Part shown: positions 34,409 to 43,133 of the stretch, piece by piece
Layout of the letters: each line of letters begins with the position of its first letter
Numbering within the stretch: position 1 is the stretch's first letter
NCBI GenBank assembly: GCA_958422185.1
Contig: CATZNW010000007.1
Coordinates: forward strand, 1-64,000
Length of the DNA: 64,000 nt
Direction of reading: 5' to 3'
DNA from: an uncultured Clostridium sp.
Lineage (GTDB): Bacteria > Bacillota > Clostridia > Oscillospirales > Acutalibacteraceae
Translations under genes and position numbers: made by a program
The notes under the pieces: model-generated
Told to the model about the DNA's origin: nothing
Databases searched by the model: none
The model's input: the letters and a program-made list of their open reading frames with translations, nothing else

Positions 34409-34729
34409 TCAGCGGTTTAGTTCAAGCAGAATGTTTGATTTATATTTTTTATTATTGATTTCTTCCTTTATTTTTATTGCGTTTTCCAAATCTATATTAT
34501 AGCAATTGGCAATGGCAATAGCATAATAGATTACATCCCAAAGTTCTTCATCAATCGTTCCTTTGATGCTGTTTGACTTATCACTTAAAATATTACCTTT
34601 TCTGATTGCTTCTGCAAGTTCTCCCACTTCTTCCGAAAGTTTCAGAAAATAATCCCTTACAGCTTCAGGCTTGTAATCCTTTAATTTAATATAATTCTGT
34701 AAATATTTAACCGTAATCTGACCTTCCAT
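34409..34729 (-). CDS. MazG-like nucleotide pyrophosphohydrolase
   Basis: 106 residues, all-helical. Metal-binding motif LKLSEEVGELAEAIRKG paired with DEELWDVIYYAIAIAN, the ExxE...ExxD arrangement of the MazG superfamily, which hydrolyses NTPs to NMPs and pyrophosphate. It is a single-domain form rather than the double-domain MazG. It lies in a short AT-rich group with a NUDIX hydrolase 16 bp upstream. Confidence 0.83.
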   Translation of the reverse strand: MEGQITVKYLQNYIKLKDYKPEAVRDYFLKLSEEVGELAEAIRKGNILSDKSNSIKGTIDEELWDVIYYAIAIANCYNIDLENAIKIKEEINNKKYKSNILLELNR

Positions 34730-34745
34730 AAAGTTCTCCTTATAT

Positions 34746-35234
34746 TCACGAAATTCCGAGTGGTGTTATATTCACATTCTCATTATCAACTGTTACACAA
34801 TAAAAAATATTCGTGTTGATACCTGTTTTAAGATAATGCTTGATAACATGCTGTGCCGTATACGGCATTTTCCTGCTGTTAAGCTCATTTACATCTACCC
34901 ATTCAAGAATTCCTTCTTTACAATGCTTTTTCATTACAGCGTCTTTCGTTAAATCTGCAAAAAAATAATAATTTATACGCAGTTCATCATCAACAAGTCT
35001 TAAAGCAACATAGCGAAGAGCAAGATTAGCCAAATCTTTTTCGTAAAGCCCTATTTCTTCTTTCATCTCACGCAAAACCGCCGCCTTTGCATTGTTGAGC
35101 TCGTCCTTTTCAAAGTGACCGCCTACTCCGCACCAAGAACGCTTCACAACTCTTGAGCCGATTCGATCAAGCAGCAATATTTTGTTGCCGTTTTTTATGT
35201 ATACAGTCGCCATATTTCTAAGTTTTCCATTCAT
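34746..35234 (-). CDS. NUDIX hydrolase
   Basis: 162 residues. The Nudix box spans GGHFEKDELNNAKAAVLREM followed by KEEIGL, matching the GX5EX7REUXEEXGU consensus. NGNKILLLDRIGSRVVKRSW is the entry strand. Probably hydrolyses a nucleoside diphosphate derivative; 8-oxo-dGTP sanitising is a common guess, not shown here. Its ATG overlaps the stop of the small upstream frame (ATGA). Confidence 0.85.
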   Translation of the reverse strand: MNGKLRNMATVYIKNGNKILLLDRIGSRVVKRSWCGVGGHFEKDELNNAKAAVLREMKEEIGLYEKDLANLALRYVALRLVDDELRINYYFFADLTKDAVMKKHCKEGILEWVDVNELNSRKMPYTAQHVIKHYLKTGINTNIFYCVTVDNENVNITPLGIS

Positions 35235-35467
35235 ATAATATCTTCCTTATCTGTATCAATTTTCAAGAAAAAATGTTTTTTGAATCTGCCGTTTTTGATT
35301 GCTTTTTTCTCCTTGACCTTGAGTACATCTTCAAGCGAATCTTCGTCTGCAACAACCAGAGGATTAATCACCCTCCAGTCCCTGTCTTTTGACAATATCC
35401 TTAAAGATAAGCTCTGCAATAGACGAACAGTATATACTGCCGTGGCAACAAACATATTTCTGATCAT
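35231..35467 (-). CDS. Hypothetical 78-aa frame, doubtful
   Basis: Its first half (to about residue 33) reads out of frame through a decayed phosphatase gene (next entry), so it is probably not native there. The second half, with NPLVVADEDSLEDVLKVKEK and KNGRFKKHFFLKIDTDKEDI, has normal coding character and runs into the NUDIX gene with ATGA overlap. It may be the 3' remnant of another gene fused by deletion. No family recognised. Confidence 0.3.
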   Translation of the reverse strand: MIRNMFVATAVYTVRLLQSLSLRILSKDRDWRVINPLVVADEDSLEDVLKVKEKKAIKNGRFKKHFFLKIDTDKEDII

Positions 35468-35468
35468 A
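35364..35468 (-). pseudogene. Relic of a low-molecular-weight protein tyrosine phosphatase
   Basis: In this frame the residues CHGSIYCSSIAELIFKDIVK followed by RQGLEGD match the N-terminal P-loop region of LMW-PTPs (usually CHGNICRSPMAE-F-FKD-V---GLED). The catalytic Arg position is now Cys, and Pro is Ser. The frame stops right after GLEGD, so about three quarters of the protein is missing. No good start codon remains. Match judged by eye. Confidence 0.6.
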
Positions 35469-35551
35469 GCCTCTCCATTGATACTGCAAGTAAATAAGTC
35501 CTCTTAAATTATAAATTAAATGACGGATATACGCAACGATAATTTCGTTAT

Positions 35552-35579
35552 AAAAAATGCGGCAGTTCAAACTGCCGCA
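35552..35579 (-). terminator. Intrinsic terminator between lysC and the accessory segment
   Basis: Stem TGCGGCAGT / ACTGCCGCA with a TCAA-type loop; on the minus strand it is followed by TTTTTTAT. It lies downstream of lysC. Confidence 0.8.
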
Positions 35580-35612
35580 ATGAAATACGTTTATGGATCT
35601 ATATTCCCGTGA

Positions 35613-36821
35613 TCAGTCGTTGGGGATAAACGCCTTATGGACGGCGGAAACGGCTCTGTCCGCGTCCTCAGCGGCGATGATGACAGAAATTTTGATCTCT
35701 GAGGTTGAGATCATCTGAATATTGATATTCTGGGCATAAAGCGCCTCAAACATCTTGGAAGCCGTGCCGGGGTGTGATTCCATACCGGCGCCGACGATGG
35801 ATACCTTTGCAACGTCTGTTGAGCATTTGATCTCCTTATCGCCCACGGCATCCATTTCACGCAGAGCCTCTATGGCAACCGGGCCGTTCGCCTTTGAAAC
35901 GGTGAAAGTCAGATCCTTTGTACCGTCCCTGCCGACGGACTGGAGAATAATATCAACATTTATATTCTTCTGTGAAAGTTTTGAGAACACCTTGAACACA
36001 ACGCCCGGAATGTCCTCAAGACCAACAACAGAGATCAAAGCAACATCCGTATCTTTCGTTACACCTCTTATAAGCATTTTTTCCATTTTTACTTTCTCCT
36101 TAACAATAGTTCCCGGAACGGGGTTTAATGATGACAGAACTTCAAGTTCAACAGAATATTTTTTTGCCATTTCAACAGAGCGGTTATTGAGCACCTGCGC
36201 GCCGAGAGTGGCAAGTTCGAGCATTTCATCATAAGTGATCTCGTCAAGTTTTCTGGCGCCTTCCACCTTACGCGGATCCGCCGTATAAACGCCCTCAACA
36301 TCCGTGAAGATCTGGCATTTATCAGCGTGCATCGCGGCGGCGATGGCAACGGCGGAAGTATCCGAGCCGCCGCGGCCGAGGGTAGTGAGATCATCATACC
36401 TGTTTATACCCTGAAATCCCGCAACAACAACAATATTGTGCTTAGCGATTTCTGCCTGAAGGCGGTTCGTTTTGATATTTTTAATACGTGCCGCGCCGTA
36501 AACGGAATTTGTATTAAAGCCCGCCTGCCAGCCGAGGAGCGAAATGACAGGAAAGCCGAGGCTTTCTATTGCCATAGCAAGAAGCGAGATAGAAATCTGC
36601 TCGCCCGCGGCAAGCAACTGATCCATTTCCCTTTTAGCGGCATTGGGATTGATCTCCATTGCCTTTTCGATAAGATCATCCGTTGTATCGCCCTGGGCGG
36701 AAACAACAACTACCACATCATTGCCCGCTTTATAGGTATCCGTAACGATACGCGCAACATTCATTACGCGCTCGGCATTCGCAACCGATGAACCGCCGAA
36801 TTTCTGAACTATAAGTGACAT
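35613..36821 (-). CDS. lysC: Aspartate kinase
   Basis: First step of the Lys/Thr/Met pathway. 402 residues: kinase domain starting VQKFGGSSVANAERV, with GRGGSDTSAVAIAAAMHADK and FTDVEGVYTADPR, then two ACT domains (VALISVVGLEDIPGVVFKVF; KVSIVGAGMESHPGTASKMF) that carry feedback control. Third gene of ACT-hom-lysC, 19 bp after hom. The single-chain, two-ACT form is the Bacillus/Clostridium type. Confidence 0.96.
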   Translation of the reverse strand: MSLIVQKFGGSSVANAERVMNVARIVTDTYKAGNDVVVVVSAQGDTTDDLIEKAMEINPNAAKREMDQLLAAGEQISISLLAMAIESLGFPVISLLGWQAGFNTNSVYGAARIKNIKTNRLQAEIAKHNIVVVAGFQGINRYDDLTTLGRGGSDTSAVAIAAAMHADKCQIFTDVEGVYTADPRKVEGARKLDEITYDEMLELATLGAQVLNNRSVEMAKKYSVELEVLSSLNPVPGTIVKEKVKMEKMLIRGVTKDTDVALISVVGLEDIPGVVFKVFSKLSQKNINVDIILQSVGRDGTKDLTFTVSKANGPVAIEALREMDAVGDKEIKCSTDVAKVSIVGAGMESHPGTASKMFEALYAQNINIQMISTSEIKISVIIAAEDADRAVSAVHKAFIPND

Positions 36822-36840
36822 AAAAAACGTATCCTCCGAA

Positions 36841-38058
36841 TCAATAATTTGTTACTTTAATTACATTGAGCACCTTGGAATCGCCGAGTATCTCATAAAG
36901 TTTCGCCTGAGTCATGGAATCTGTTATAAATGCGACCTCATCGGAAGGCTGACCCGTTCTTGAAAGGAATTTAACATCATTAAACATGCTCATAACTTCA
37001 CTTTCGGAAAGTTTTGCTCTTACATAGAAAGGCATTTCCAGCTGCGTTTTATAATCCACAACATAATCCTCTTCGCCGGGGCCCCAGCCGAAGATCTTTC
37101 TTCTGGCAACATGCTTTGCGCAGTCCACCATATCGGCAACGACTGCCGATGCGGTAGGAAGCTTACCGGCTCCCCTGCCATAAAAGCAAACGTCCCCCAC
37201 AGCATCGCCGCGCACAAGAATGGCGTTGAAAACATCGCGAACGCTTGCAAGCTGGCTGCCGTTATAAACCACGGCCGGACTTACGAAAGCGGCAATATTG
37301 TTTTCATCAATATATTTGATCTGGCCAAGGAGTTTTATAACTCCGTTTGCAGAATGAATATAAGAAACATCCTCCAGCGTTATATTCGAAATGCCTTCCG
37401 TTTCCACCTGCGACGGATAAACGTGTTTGCCGAAAGCGAGCGACGCAAGGATACAGACTTTGCGGCACGCGTCGTGCCCTTCAATATCCGCAGTCGGATC
37501 TTTTTCCGCATAACCGTTCTTCTGGGCAAGCTTAAGGGCGTCGCCGAAACTCATATCATCCTCTATCATTTTGGTTAAGATAAAATTCGTTGTGCCGTTT
37601 AAAATGCCCGCAATGCCCTCTATATGGTTTGCGGCAAGACACTGCGACATCGGGCGGATAATGGGAATACCGCCGCCGACGCTTGCCTCAAACAGATAAT
37701 TTGTGCCGCTTTCTTTAGCGGTTTCAAGCAGTTCAAGCCCTTTCTGGGCAACAAGCTCTTTATTTGACGTAACTACGGATTTGCCGGCTTTAAGAAGTTT
37801 CATTGTAAAATCATAAGCCGGATTTATTCCGCCCATAGTTTCGGCTACGACCTTGATCTCCGGATCATCTAATATCTCGTTAAAATCCTTGGTGAGCACA
37901 TCTTCGTGCGCGTCACCCGGAAAATCACGCAGATCAAGAATCTTTGCTATTTCAAGTTCGATACCGCCGGAGCGTTTGGCTATAACGTCTTCATGCGTGT
38001 CTATAACCTCCGCCACGCCGCTGCCCACAGTGCCGTAGCCCATTATTGCAACTTTCAT
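36841..38058 (-). CDS. hom: Homoserine dehydrogenase
   Basis: Reduces aspartate semialdehyde to homoserine. 405 residues. NAD fold VAIMGYGTVGSGVAEVI, catalytic region LFEASVGGGIPIIRP and GILNGTTNFILTKM, AEKDPTADIEGHDACRK, and a C-terminal ACT-like domain (FYVRAKLSESEVMSMFNDVK). AGGAGG site upstream. Lies 15 bp after the ACT-domain gene. Confidence 0.96.
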   Translation of the reverse strand: MKVAIMGYGTVGSGVAEVIDTHEDVIAKRSGGIELEIAKILDLRDFPGDAHEDVLTKDFNEILDDPEIKVVAETMGGINPAYDFTMKLLKAGKSVVTSNKELVAQKGLELLETAKESGTNYLFEASVGGGIPIIRPMSQCLAANHIEGIAGILNGTTNFILTKMIEDDMSFGDALKLAQKNGYAEKDPTADIEGHDACRKVCILASLAFGKHVYPSQVETEGISNITLEDVSYIHSANGVIKLLGQIKYIDENNIAAFVSPAVVYNGSQLASVRDVFNAILVRGDAVGDVCFYGRGAGKLPTASAVVADMVDCAKHVARRKIFGWGPGEEDYVVDYKTQLEMPFYVRAKLSESEVMSMFNDVKFLSRTGQPSDEVAFITDSMTQAKLYEILGDSKVLNVIKVTNY

Positions 38059-38073
38059 ATTTAACCTCCTGCA

Positions 38074-38508
38074 TCAGCTGTTTATATCAACGGCACGAAC
38101 GCCGTTTATATCGTTAAGGCAATCGATCAGCGAATCCACATCATCAGTCATTTCCGCGGTATATACCGCAAGAGAAACATCCGCGACGCCGTTTTTCGGC
38201 ACATTCTGATTTATGGAAAGCACATTCGCGCCAAGCCTGTATAATTCCGCCGTTACTGCGGAAAGAACGCCTTTCGTATCTTTGAGCCTGAGCGCCAGCG
38301 TAAGCACTTCTCCCTCATTCTGCGGATTATACTCAAAAATCCCGTCTTTATATTTATAATATGCAGATCGCGAGATCCCGGCCATTTTTACGGCCTGAGT
38401 GGCATTTGCCGCTTCGCCGGAAGCAAGCAGCGATTTGGCAAAAACAACTTTTGAATAGATGTCAGGCAGAAGATCCTGATTTACAAGAAGATATTTATAT
38501 TTGGCCAA
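38074..38508 (-). CDS. ACT-domain regulatory protein (UPF0735/PheB type)
   Basis: 144 residues: helix-turn-helix-like N-terminus (KMAGISRSAYYKYKDGIFEY) and a C-terminal ACT domain (LRLKDTKGVLSAVTAELYRL). The family precedes hom in many Clostridia and is thought to sense an amino acid. I placed the start at a TTG (38508) with GGTGG 8 nt before it. The longer frame would begin at the predicted transcription start, and the family usually begins with this KYKYLLVNQDLLPD segment. Confidence 0.85.
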   Translation of the reverse strand: MAKYKYLLVNQDLLPDIYSKVVFAKSLLASGEAANATQAVKMAGISRSAYYKYKDGIFEYNPQNEGEVLTLALRLKDTKGVLSAVTAELYRLGANVLSINQNVPKNGVADVSLAVYTAEMTDDVDSLIDCLNDINGVRAVDINS

Positions 38509-38559
38509 ATCTGTCCACCACCCGCGTACATTTGTATTGCCGTGAAGCACACTTTAGAT

Positions 38560-38588
38560 ATAATATCACTAATGAATGAAATATACAA
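38560..38588 (-). promoter_or_regulatory. Promoter of ACT-hom-lysC
   Basis: TTGTAT, 17-bp spacer, TATTAT on the minus strand, giving a leader of about 45 nt. Confidence 0.65.
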
Positions 38589-38728
38589 GCATTTTTTAAA
38601 ATTTTTTAAAATAATCTTGATTAATCTTGATTATTGAATTATTATTGATTTAGAATATATATTAGAACGGTTTGCCTTCTGCAGATCGGAAACATTTTTG
38701 CAAACATATCTGTAAAAGAGGATTTTTA

Positions 38729-39973
38729 ATGAGTGAAAAAACAGAAAAGAAACGAGCCTTTTTGATCAACCTATTATTTATTGCGGCGATACTCGGTCTG
38801 ATTTATGTATTTTTTAAATACCTTTTCTGGCCTGTGGCTCCGTTTTTGCTTTCGTTTTTCTTTGCGATGCTTTTGCAGAAGCCGCTCCGGTGGCTAACAA
38901 AAAAATCAAAGGGTAAAGGGCGCGGGATATGGTCCGTTGTGCTCGTGCTGCTTTCAATAGCGATCATTCTTGTACCGATAATACTGATTATTTATAATCT
39001 TATCGGTCAGCTGAGGGAATTTGTTTCCTATCTTATTGGACAGCTGGCGGATTTTCCGCAGTTTCTTGCAGACCTGCAGGAAATACTCCTAAAAACGATC
39101 AGTTTCCTGCCGGACAATCTTTACAGCACTGCCGCGCAAAAGATAACGGAAGTAATAAGCTCGCTGACTACAGATTTTGATATAAGCGCGCTCGGGCTGA
39201 GCGGAGACACCGTACGCAACACCATTACAAGCGGAGTCAGCGGAATATATAATGTTGCAAGAAATGTGCCCTCTGCCGTTATAGGCGTTGTAATCGGCAT
39301 AATAGCATGGATCTTATTTACAAAAGATTATAACAAGGTGGTCGGGTTCATACAGCTTCAGCTGCCGGACGGCAAAAAGAATCTTCTTGTAGAAATAAAG
39401 CAGGTATTTTCAAACACGATCTTAAAAATGATAAGGGCATATGTTCTGATTATGTTTATAACATTCTGTGAGCTGTCGATCGGGTTCACGATCATGAGCG
39501 TTGCAGGGATCATGAACAACAGTTATCTTTATCTGATTGCGCTTGCTATTTGTATTTTTGATATTCTGCCGGTTGCCGGTTCCGGGGGAATACTGATTCC
39601 GTGGGCAATCGTTTCACTGATAATGGGCAACACAGCACAGGCAATTGGGCTGCTTATTATTTACGCTGTAATAAGCGTAATCAGACAGTATATCGAGCCG
39701 AAGATAGTTGGTGATTCTCTTGGGGTCAATCCGCTTATAATGCTTGCCGGTCTTTATTTCGGGCTTAAGCTTTTCGGCGTTCTGGGAATGTTTATCGTTC
39801 CGATATCCCTAATGACTTTAAAAGCATTTAACGACACGGGCAGGATCCACATCTGGAAAACGCTGAATCCCATACCTGTAACGGTCGAAACGGAAAAAAA
39901 GCCGAAAAAAAGCTTTTTCAAAAGGCGCAGAAGCGAAGAATCGGAAAATACAACAGACAAAGAAAATGAATAA
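38729..39973 (+). CDS. AI-2E family (PerM/YdiK) transporter
   Basis: 414 residues, seven or eight membrane helices. Family segments: FFAMLLQKPLRWLTKKSKGK, then a central extracytoplasmic helical part, AICIFDILPVAGSGGILIPW and QYIEPKIVGDSLGVNPLIML. Family members export small molecules or act as Na+/H+ antiporters; the original autoinducer role applies to few. ATG 38729 follows AGAGGA; an upstream in-frame start is not supported. The C-terminal tail is highly charged (Lys, Arg then Glu). Confidence 0.88.
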   Translation: MSEKTEKKRAFLINLLFIAAILGLIYVFFKYLFWPVAPFLLSFFFAMLLQKPLRWLTKKSKGKGRGIWSVVLVLLSIAIILVPIILIIYNLIGQLREFVSYLIGQLADFPQFLADLQEILLKTISFLPDNLYSTAAQKITEVISSLTTDFDISALGLSGDTVRNTITSGVSGIYNVARNVPSAVIGVVIGIIAWILFTKDYNKVVGFIQLQLPDGKKNLLVEIKQVFSNTILKMIRAYVLIMFITFCELSIGFTIMSVAGIMNNSYLYLIALAICIFDILPVAGSGGILIPWAIVSLIMGNTAQAIGLLIIYAVISVIRQYIEPKIVGDSLGVNPLIMLAGLYFGLKLFGVLGMFIVPISLMTLKAFNDTGRIHIWKTLNPIPVTVETEKKPKKSFFKRRRSEESENTTDKENE

Positions 39974-40019
39974 AAACACGGTCCCGAGTTGTGTTTAACA
40001 ATTCAGGACCGTGTTTTTT
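39972..40019. terminator. Bidirectional intrinsic terminator
   Basis: AAAAACACGGTCC / GGACCGTGTTTTT with an inner GAGTTGT / ACAATTC stem, between convergent genes. Confidence 0.9.
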
Positions 40020-40083
40020 ATTACCGTCAAATACTCCGTACCTATGATGATACCGGCATCAACCTTTAGTTCATTTATTTTGT

Positions 40084-40395
40084 TCAGGCGTTTATCAGGC
40101 GAAGAACCTGTTCCTTGCTGATAAGGCCTATGCTTTTATTGACAGTATGCCCGTTTTTGATAACGATAAGGGTCGGAATACTTTCTATACCGAACATCTC
40201 AGCAAGATCAGACGCTTCATCTACATTTACTTTGCAGACTTTAACATTACTGACCTCATCTGCAATCTCGTCAATAATCGGGCTCATCATACGGCAGGGG
40301 CCGCACCATTCCGCCCAGAAATCGATAAGCACGGTCTTATCGCTCTGCATAACTTCTGTTTTGAAATTATTTCTTGTAATATTGAGTACCGCCAT
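40084..40395 (-). CDS. trxA: Thioredoxin
   Basis: 103 residues, normal length. Active site FWAEWCGPCRMMSP, then VNVDEASDLAEMFGIESIPT with the cis-Pro and IVIKNGHTV. ATG 40395 with AAGGAG upstream. Last gene of the operon: 19 bp after the FTR-like gene, which suggests the two proteins form a reduction couple. Confidence 0.96.
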   Translation of the reverse strand: MAVLNITRNNFKTEVMQSDKTVLIDFWAEWCGPCRMMSPIIDEIADEVSNVKVCKVNVDEASDLAEMFGIESIPTLIVIKNGHTVNKSIGLISKEQVLRLINA

Positions 40396-40414
40396 AATAC
40401 GATCTCCTTTCGTA

Positions 40415-40615
40415 TCAATCCTTTGATTTATAATAGAGCATACAATGGCAGAAACCTTCAAAATCAGGATCTGCTATCTGCTCTCTGAACTCACGGCAAA
40501 CGCACTTATAATCCTGTGTGCGCTGAATACGGCAAGGGCAGTATCCGCCTGTACGCTTAAGCCCTTCCTTAACAGTTTTTACGACTTCCCTGTCAGGATT
40601 CAGTTTTACCGCCAA
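40415..40615 (-). CDS. Ferredoxin-thioredoxin reductase catalytic-subunit-like protein
   Basis: 66 residues, about two thirds of plant/cyanobacterial FTR-beta. It keeps all three cysteine motifs in order: GGYCPCR, YKCVCREFREQ and FEGFCHCMLYY. These hold a [4Fe-4S] cluster and an active-site disulfide, letting the protein pass electrons from ferredoxin to thioredoxin. The start is a TTG (AAAGGAAGTG 7 nt upstream). Only the catalytic chain is present, as in anaerobic bacteria and archaea. Gene order (transporter, FTR, trxA) supports reduction of thioredoxin. Confidence 0.88.
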   Translation of the reverse strand: MAVKLNPDREVVKTVKEGLKRTGGYCPCRIQRTQDYKCVCREFREQIADPDFEGFCHCMLYYKSKD

Positions 40616-40635
40616 GTGATCACTTCCTTTAACAG

Positions 40636-41418
40636 TTACTTTTCGTAGCCCTGCAAGAATTCCCTCGTTCGCTCATATTTAGGCGCGTCGAACACCTGCT
40701 GCGGCGTTCCCTGTTCAAGGATGACCCCGCCGTCCATAAATATTACTTTATCGGAAACGTCATGTGCAAATTTCATTTCATGAGTAACGATGACCATAGT
40801 CATATTATCCGCCGCAAGGCTTTTAATGACCTTTAAGATCTCTCCCGTAAGTTCAGGATCAAGCGCAGAAGTCGGTTCATCAAAAAACAGTACGCGCGGC
40901 GACAGGCAAAGCGCTCTTGCAATGGAAACACGCTGTTTCTGCCCCCCGGAAAGCTCGCACGGATAAGCGTCTTTTTTATCTGAAAGGCCCACCTTTTCAA
41001 GCAGCGATTCCGCCTTTTCAGTTATCTCTTTGTTTATCTTATCCTTATGCTTTTTGTAATCCGATGATTCCTTTGCCAGCAGTTTCGGCGCAAGAATCAG
41101 GTTGTCCATAACGCTGTACTGCGGGAAAAGATTAAAATCCTGAAACACCAGCCCGAAATTGAGCCTGTTTTTTCTTATAGCCTTTTCGGAGAGCTTGCCT
41201 TTTTTTGACGCGTCAAAAATAATGTTTCCGTCTACGGCGATAGTGCCGTCATCCGCTCTTTCAAGGAAATTCATACAGCGCAGAAGCGTTGTTTTGCCGC
41301 TGCCGGAAGAACCGATTATCGAAAGCACCTCTCCCTCTTCAAGAGAAAAGGATATGCCGCGAAGGACTTCATTATTACCGAAATTCTTTTTAATATTATT
41401 AATTTCAAGAACAGACAT
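40636..41418 (-). CDS. Polar amino acid ABC transporter ATPase
   Basis: 260 residues. Walker [15 protein letters not shown]-loop [15 protein letters not shown], signature [15 protein letters not shown], Walker [15 protein letters not shown], switch His VTHEMKFA. This is the GlnQ/TcyC type that takes glutamine, arginine or cystine. ATG 41418 with AAAGG 9 nt upstream, 5 bp after the permease stop. Confidence 0.93.
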   Translation of the reverse strand: MSVLEINNIKKNFGNNEVLRGISFSLEEGEVLSIIGSSGSGKTTLLRCMNFLERADDGTIAVDGNIIFDASKKGKLSEKAIRKNRLNFGLVFQDFNLFPQYSVMDNLILAPKLLAKESSDYKKHKDKINKEITEKAESLLEKVGLSDKKDAYPCELSGGQKQRVSIARALCLSPRVLFFDEPTSALDPELTGEILKVIKSLAADNMTMVIVTHEMKFAHDVSDKVIFMDGGVILEQGTPQQVFDAPKYERTREFLQGYEK

Positions 41419-41423
41419 ATTGA

Positions 41424-42080
41424 TCAACCTTTGTAATAATCCATTTTCTTTTCAATAAAGTTGAATAAAAGCGTGAGTATACCGTTAAACGCAAGATAAA
41501 ATACTGCAGTGTAAAACAGCGGCCAAATAAGTCCTTCAAGTTTGATATAATTTTGTGCCATCCATATGATCTCATAAACAGCAATTATTCTTGCGAGAGA
41601 AGTGTCTTTAACAAGCGTTATGATCTCGTTGCTCATCGGCGGCACTATTCTTTTTATTACCTGGAAGAGAACGACCTTGAAAAAGATCTGCGATTTGGTC
41701 ATGCCAAGGACCTGTCCCGCTTCGTACTGACCTCGCGGTATAGCCTCTATTCCGCCTCTGTATATCTCTGAAAAGTAACAGGCATAATTAATTACAAACG
41801 CTATTAAAACAGCGTTAAATCGCTCCAGCAGATCCCAGCCGAAAATAAGGCCGGGACCGTAATACACAACGATTAATTGCAGCATTAGCGGCGTGCCCCT
41901 TATTATCCAGACAAACGCCTTTGTTAAGAATTTCAGCGGCACGAATCTGCTCATTGAACCGAAACTTACTATAAGACCGAGCGGCAGCGCAAACACAAGG
42001 GTCAGCGCAAAAAGTTTTGCGGTCATTCCGAAGCCCTCAAGCAGATCCTTCGTTACCGAAAGAAACAAATCCATATCCAT
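41424..42080 (-). CDS. Polar amino acid ABC transporter permease
   Basis: 218 residues, about five helices, His/Glu/Gln/Arg opine permease family (HEQRo). Family segments: [18 protein letters not shown] and the EAA loop [20 protein letters not shown], which contacts the ATPase. Ligand not determinable from sequence. Confidence 0.93.
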   Translation of the reverse strand: MDMDLFLSVTKDLLEGFGMTAKLFALTLVFALPLGLIVSFGSMSRFVPLKFLTKAFVWIIRGTPLMLQLIVVYYGPGLIFGWDLLERFNAVLIAFVINYACYFSEIYRGGIEAIPRGQYEAGQVLGMTKSQIFFKVVLFQVIKRIVPPMSNEIITLVKDTSLARIIAVYEIIWMAQNYIKLEGLIWPLFYTAVFYLAFNGILTLLFNFIEKKMDYYKG

Positions 42081-42173
42081 AAGAATAATTTACCTTTCAA
42101 AACCTGAGGGCAGAGGGATCTTCCCCCTGCCCTCCCGGCAATATTTAAATAACGGTCATTTTGCGGCAGCGCA

Positions 42174-42977
42174 TTAAGCAAGCGTAAGCTGATACTTATC
42201 GGCAAGCTGCTGAAGGGAACCGTCCGCTTTCATTTCTTCTATGATCTTATTTACTTCTTCGGTTACATCAGAGTCTTTTCTGAAACCGATACCGTATTCC
42301 TCTGATGTGAGGGTAATGCCTGTTGCAAGATCTGCATAGCTTGTGCCGGCGCCTGTCATTGCCTTAGCCATGGTGCTGTCAATAACGCAAGCCTGAACGG
42401 AACCGCTCTCAACTTCCATAAGAGCGTCTGACTGAGCCGTCACCGTTGTGCAGTTATCCATATAACCGGCAGTTTCAATTGCCGCCGCGCCGGCAGAGCC
42501 GCTCTCAGCCGCAAAGGTAACATCACCCAGGCTGGCAACGTCCGGATAATTTCCTACAACATCGCTCTTCATAACAAGGATCTGCTCATTTTTAACATAC
42601 GGCGCCGTACAATTCATAGAGGACATTACCTCATCTGTAAGAGTCATGCCGTTCCAGCAGCAGTCGATAGCCTTGGAATCAAGTTCCATTATCTTATTAT
42701 CCCAGTCGATAACCATAAACTGAGGCTCAACGCCGAGTTTTTCGCAAACAGCTTCTGCGAATTCGGTATCAAAACCGGTCCAGTTGCCGTTTTCATCCTG
42801 ATAGTTCATAGGCTCATATTCGGTAATGCCTATAACCATTGTGCCCTTATCCTTTATGTACTGAAGGTCGCTTGCGGAAGCGTCAGTATTTGATGAAGAA
42901 TCAGAGCATGCGGCAAAGCAGCCTGCTACAAACAGGACAGATAAAAGAACCGCCAAAAACTTTTTAAACTTTTTCAT
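42174..42977 (-). CDS. Amino acid ABC transporter substrate-binding lipoprotein
   Basis: 267 residues. Lipoprotein signal with FVAGC (Cys20; an alternative AAC Cys24). The mature protein is an SBP_bac_3 domain: GTMVIGITEYEPMNYQDENG, FAEAVCEKLGVEPQFM and EYGIGFRKDSDVTEEVNK. First gene of the five-gene operon, with a consensus-like promoter and GGAGG. Cystine is a reasonable guess from the redox genes downstream, but this is inference. Confidence 0.93.
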   Translation of the reverse strand: MKKFKKFLAVLLSVLFVAGCFAACSDSSSNTDASASDLQYIKDKGTMVIGITEYEPMNYQDENGNWTGFDTEFAEAVCEKLGVEPQFMVIDWDNKIMELDSKAIDCCWNGMTLTDEVMSSMNCTAPYVKNEQILVMKSDVVGNYPDVASLGDVTFAAESGSAGAAAIETAGYMDNCTTVTAQSDALMEVESGSVQACVIDSTMAKAMTGAGTSYADLATGITLTSEEYGIGFRKDSDVTEEVNKIIEEMKADGSLQQLADKYQLTLA

Positions 42978-43006
42978 AAGATTTCCTCCGTATATTTGAT
43001 ATGATT

Positions 43007-43035
43007 ATTTTATCGTATTAGCGTGCTAAAGTCAA
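43007..43035 (-). promoter_or_regulatory. Promoter of the ABC-FTR-trxA operon
   Basis: TTGACT, 17-bp spacer, TAAAAT on the minus strand. Confidence 0.75.
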
Positions 43036-43080
43036 TAGTTAATATGCTTATAAATAACGGTAAATAAACGAAGATATTTA

Positions 43081-43109
43081 TTGCATTGGAATAAAATATA
43101 AGATATTAT
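43081..43109 (+). promoter_or_regulatory. Promoter of the unknown membrane-anchored protein
   Basis: TTGCAT, 17-bp spacer, TATTAT, 24 bp before the ATG at 43134. Confidence 0.65.
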
Positions 43110-43133
43110 AAAACCATAAAACAAAATTGAGTT

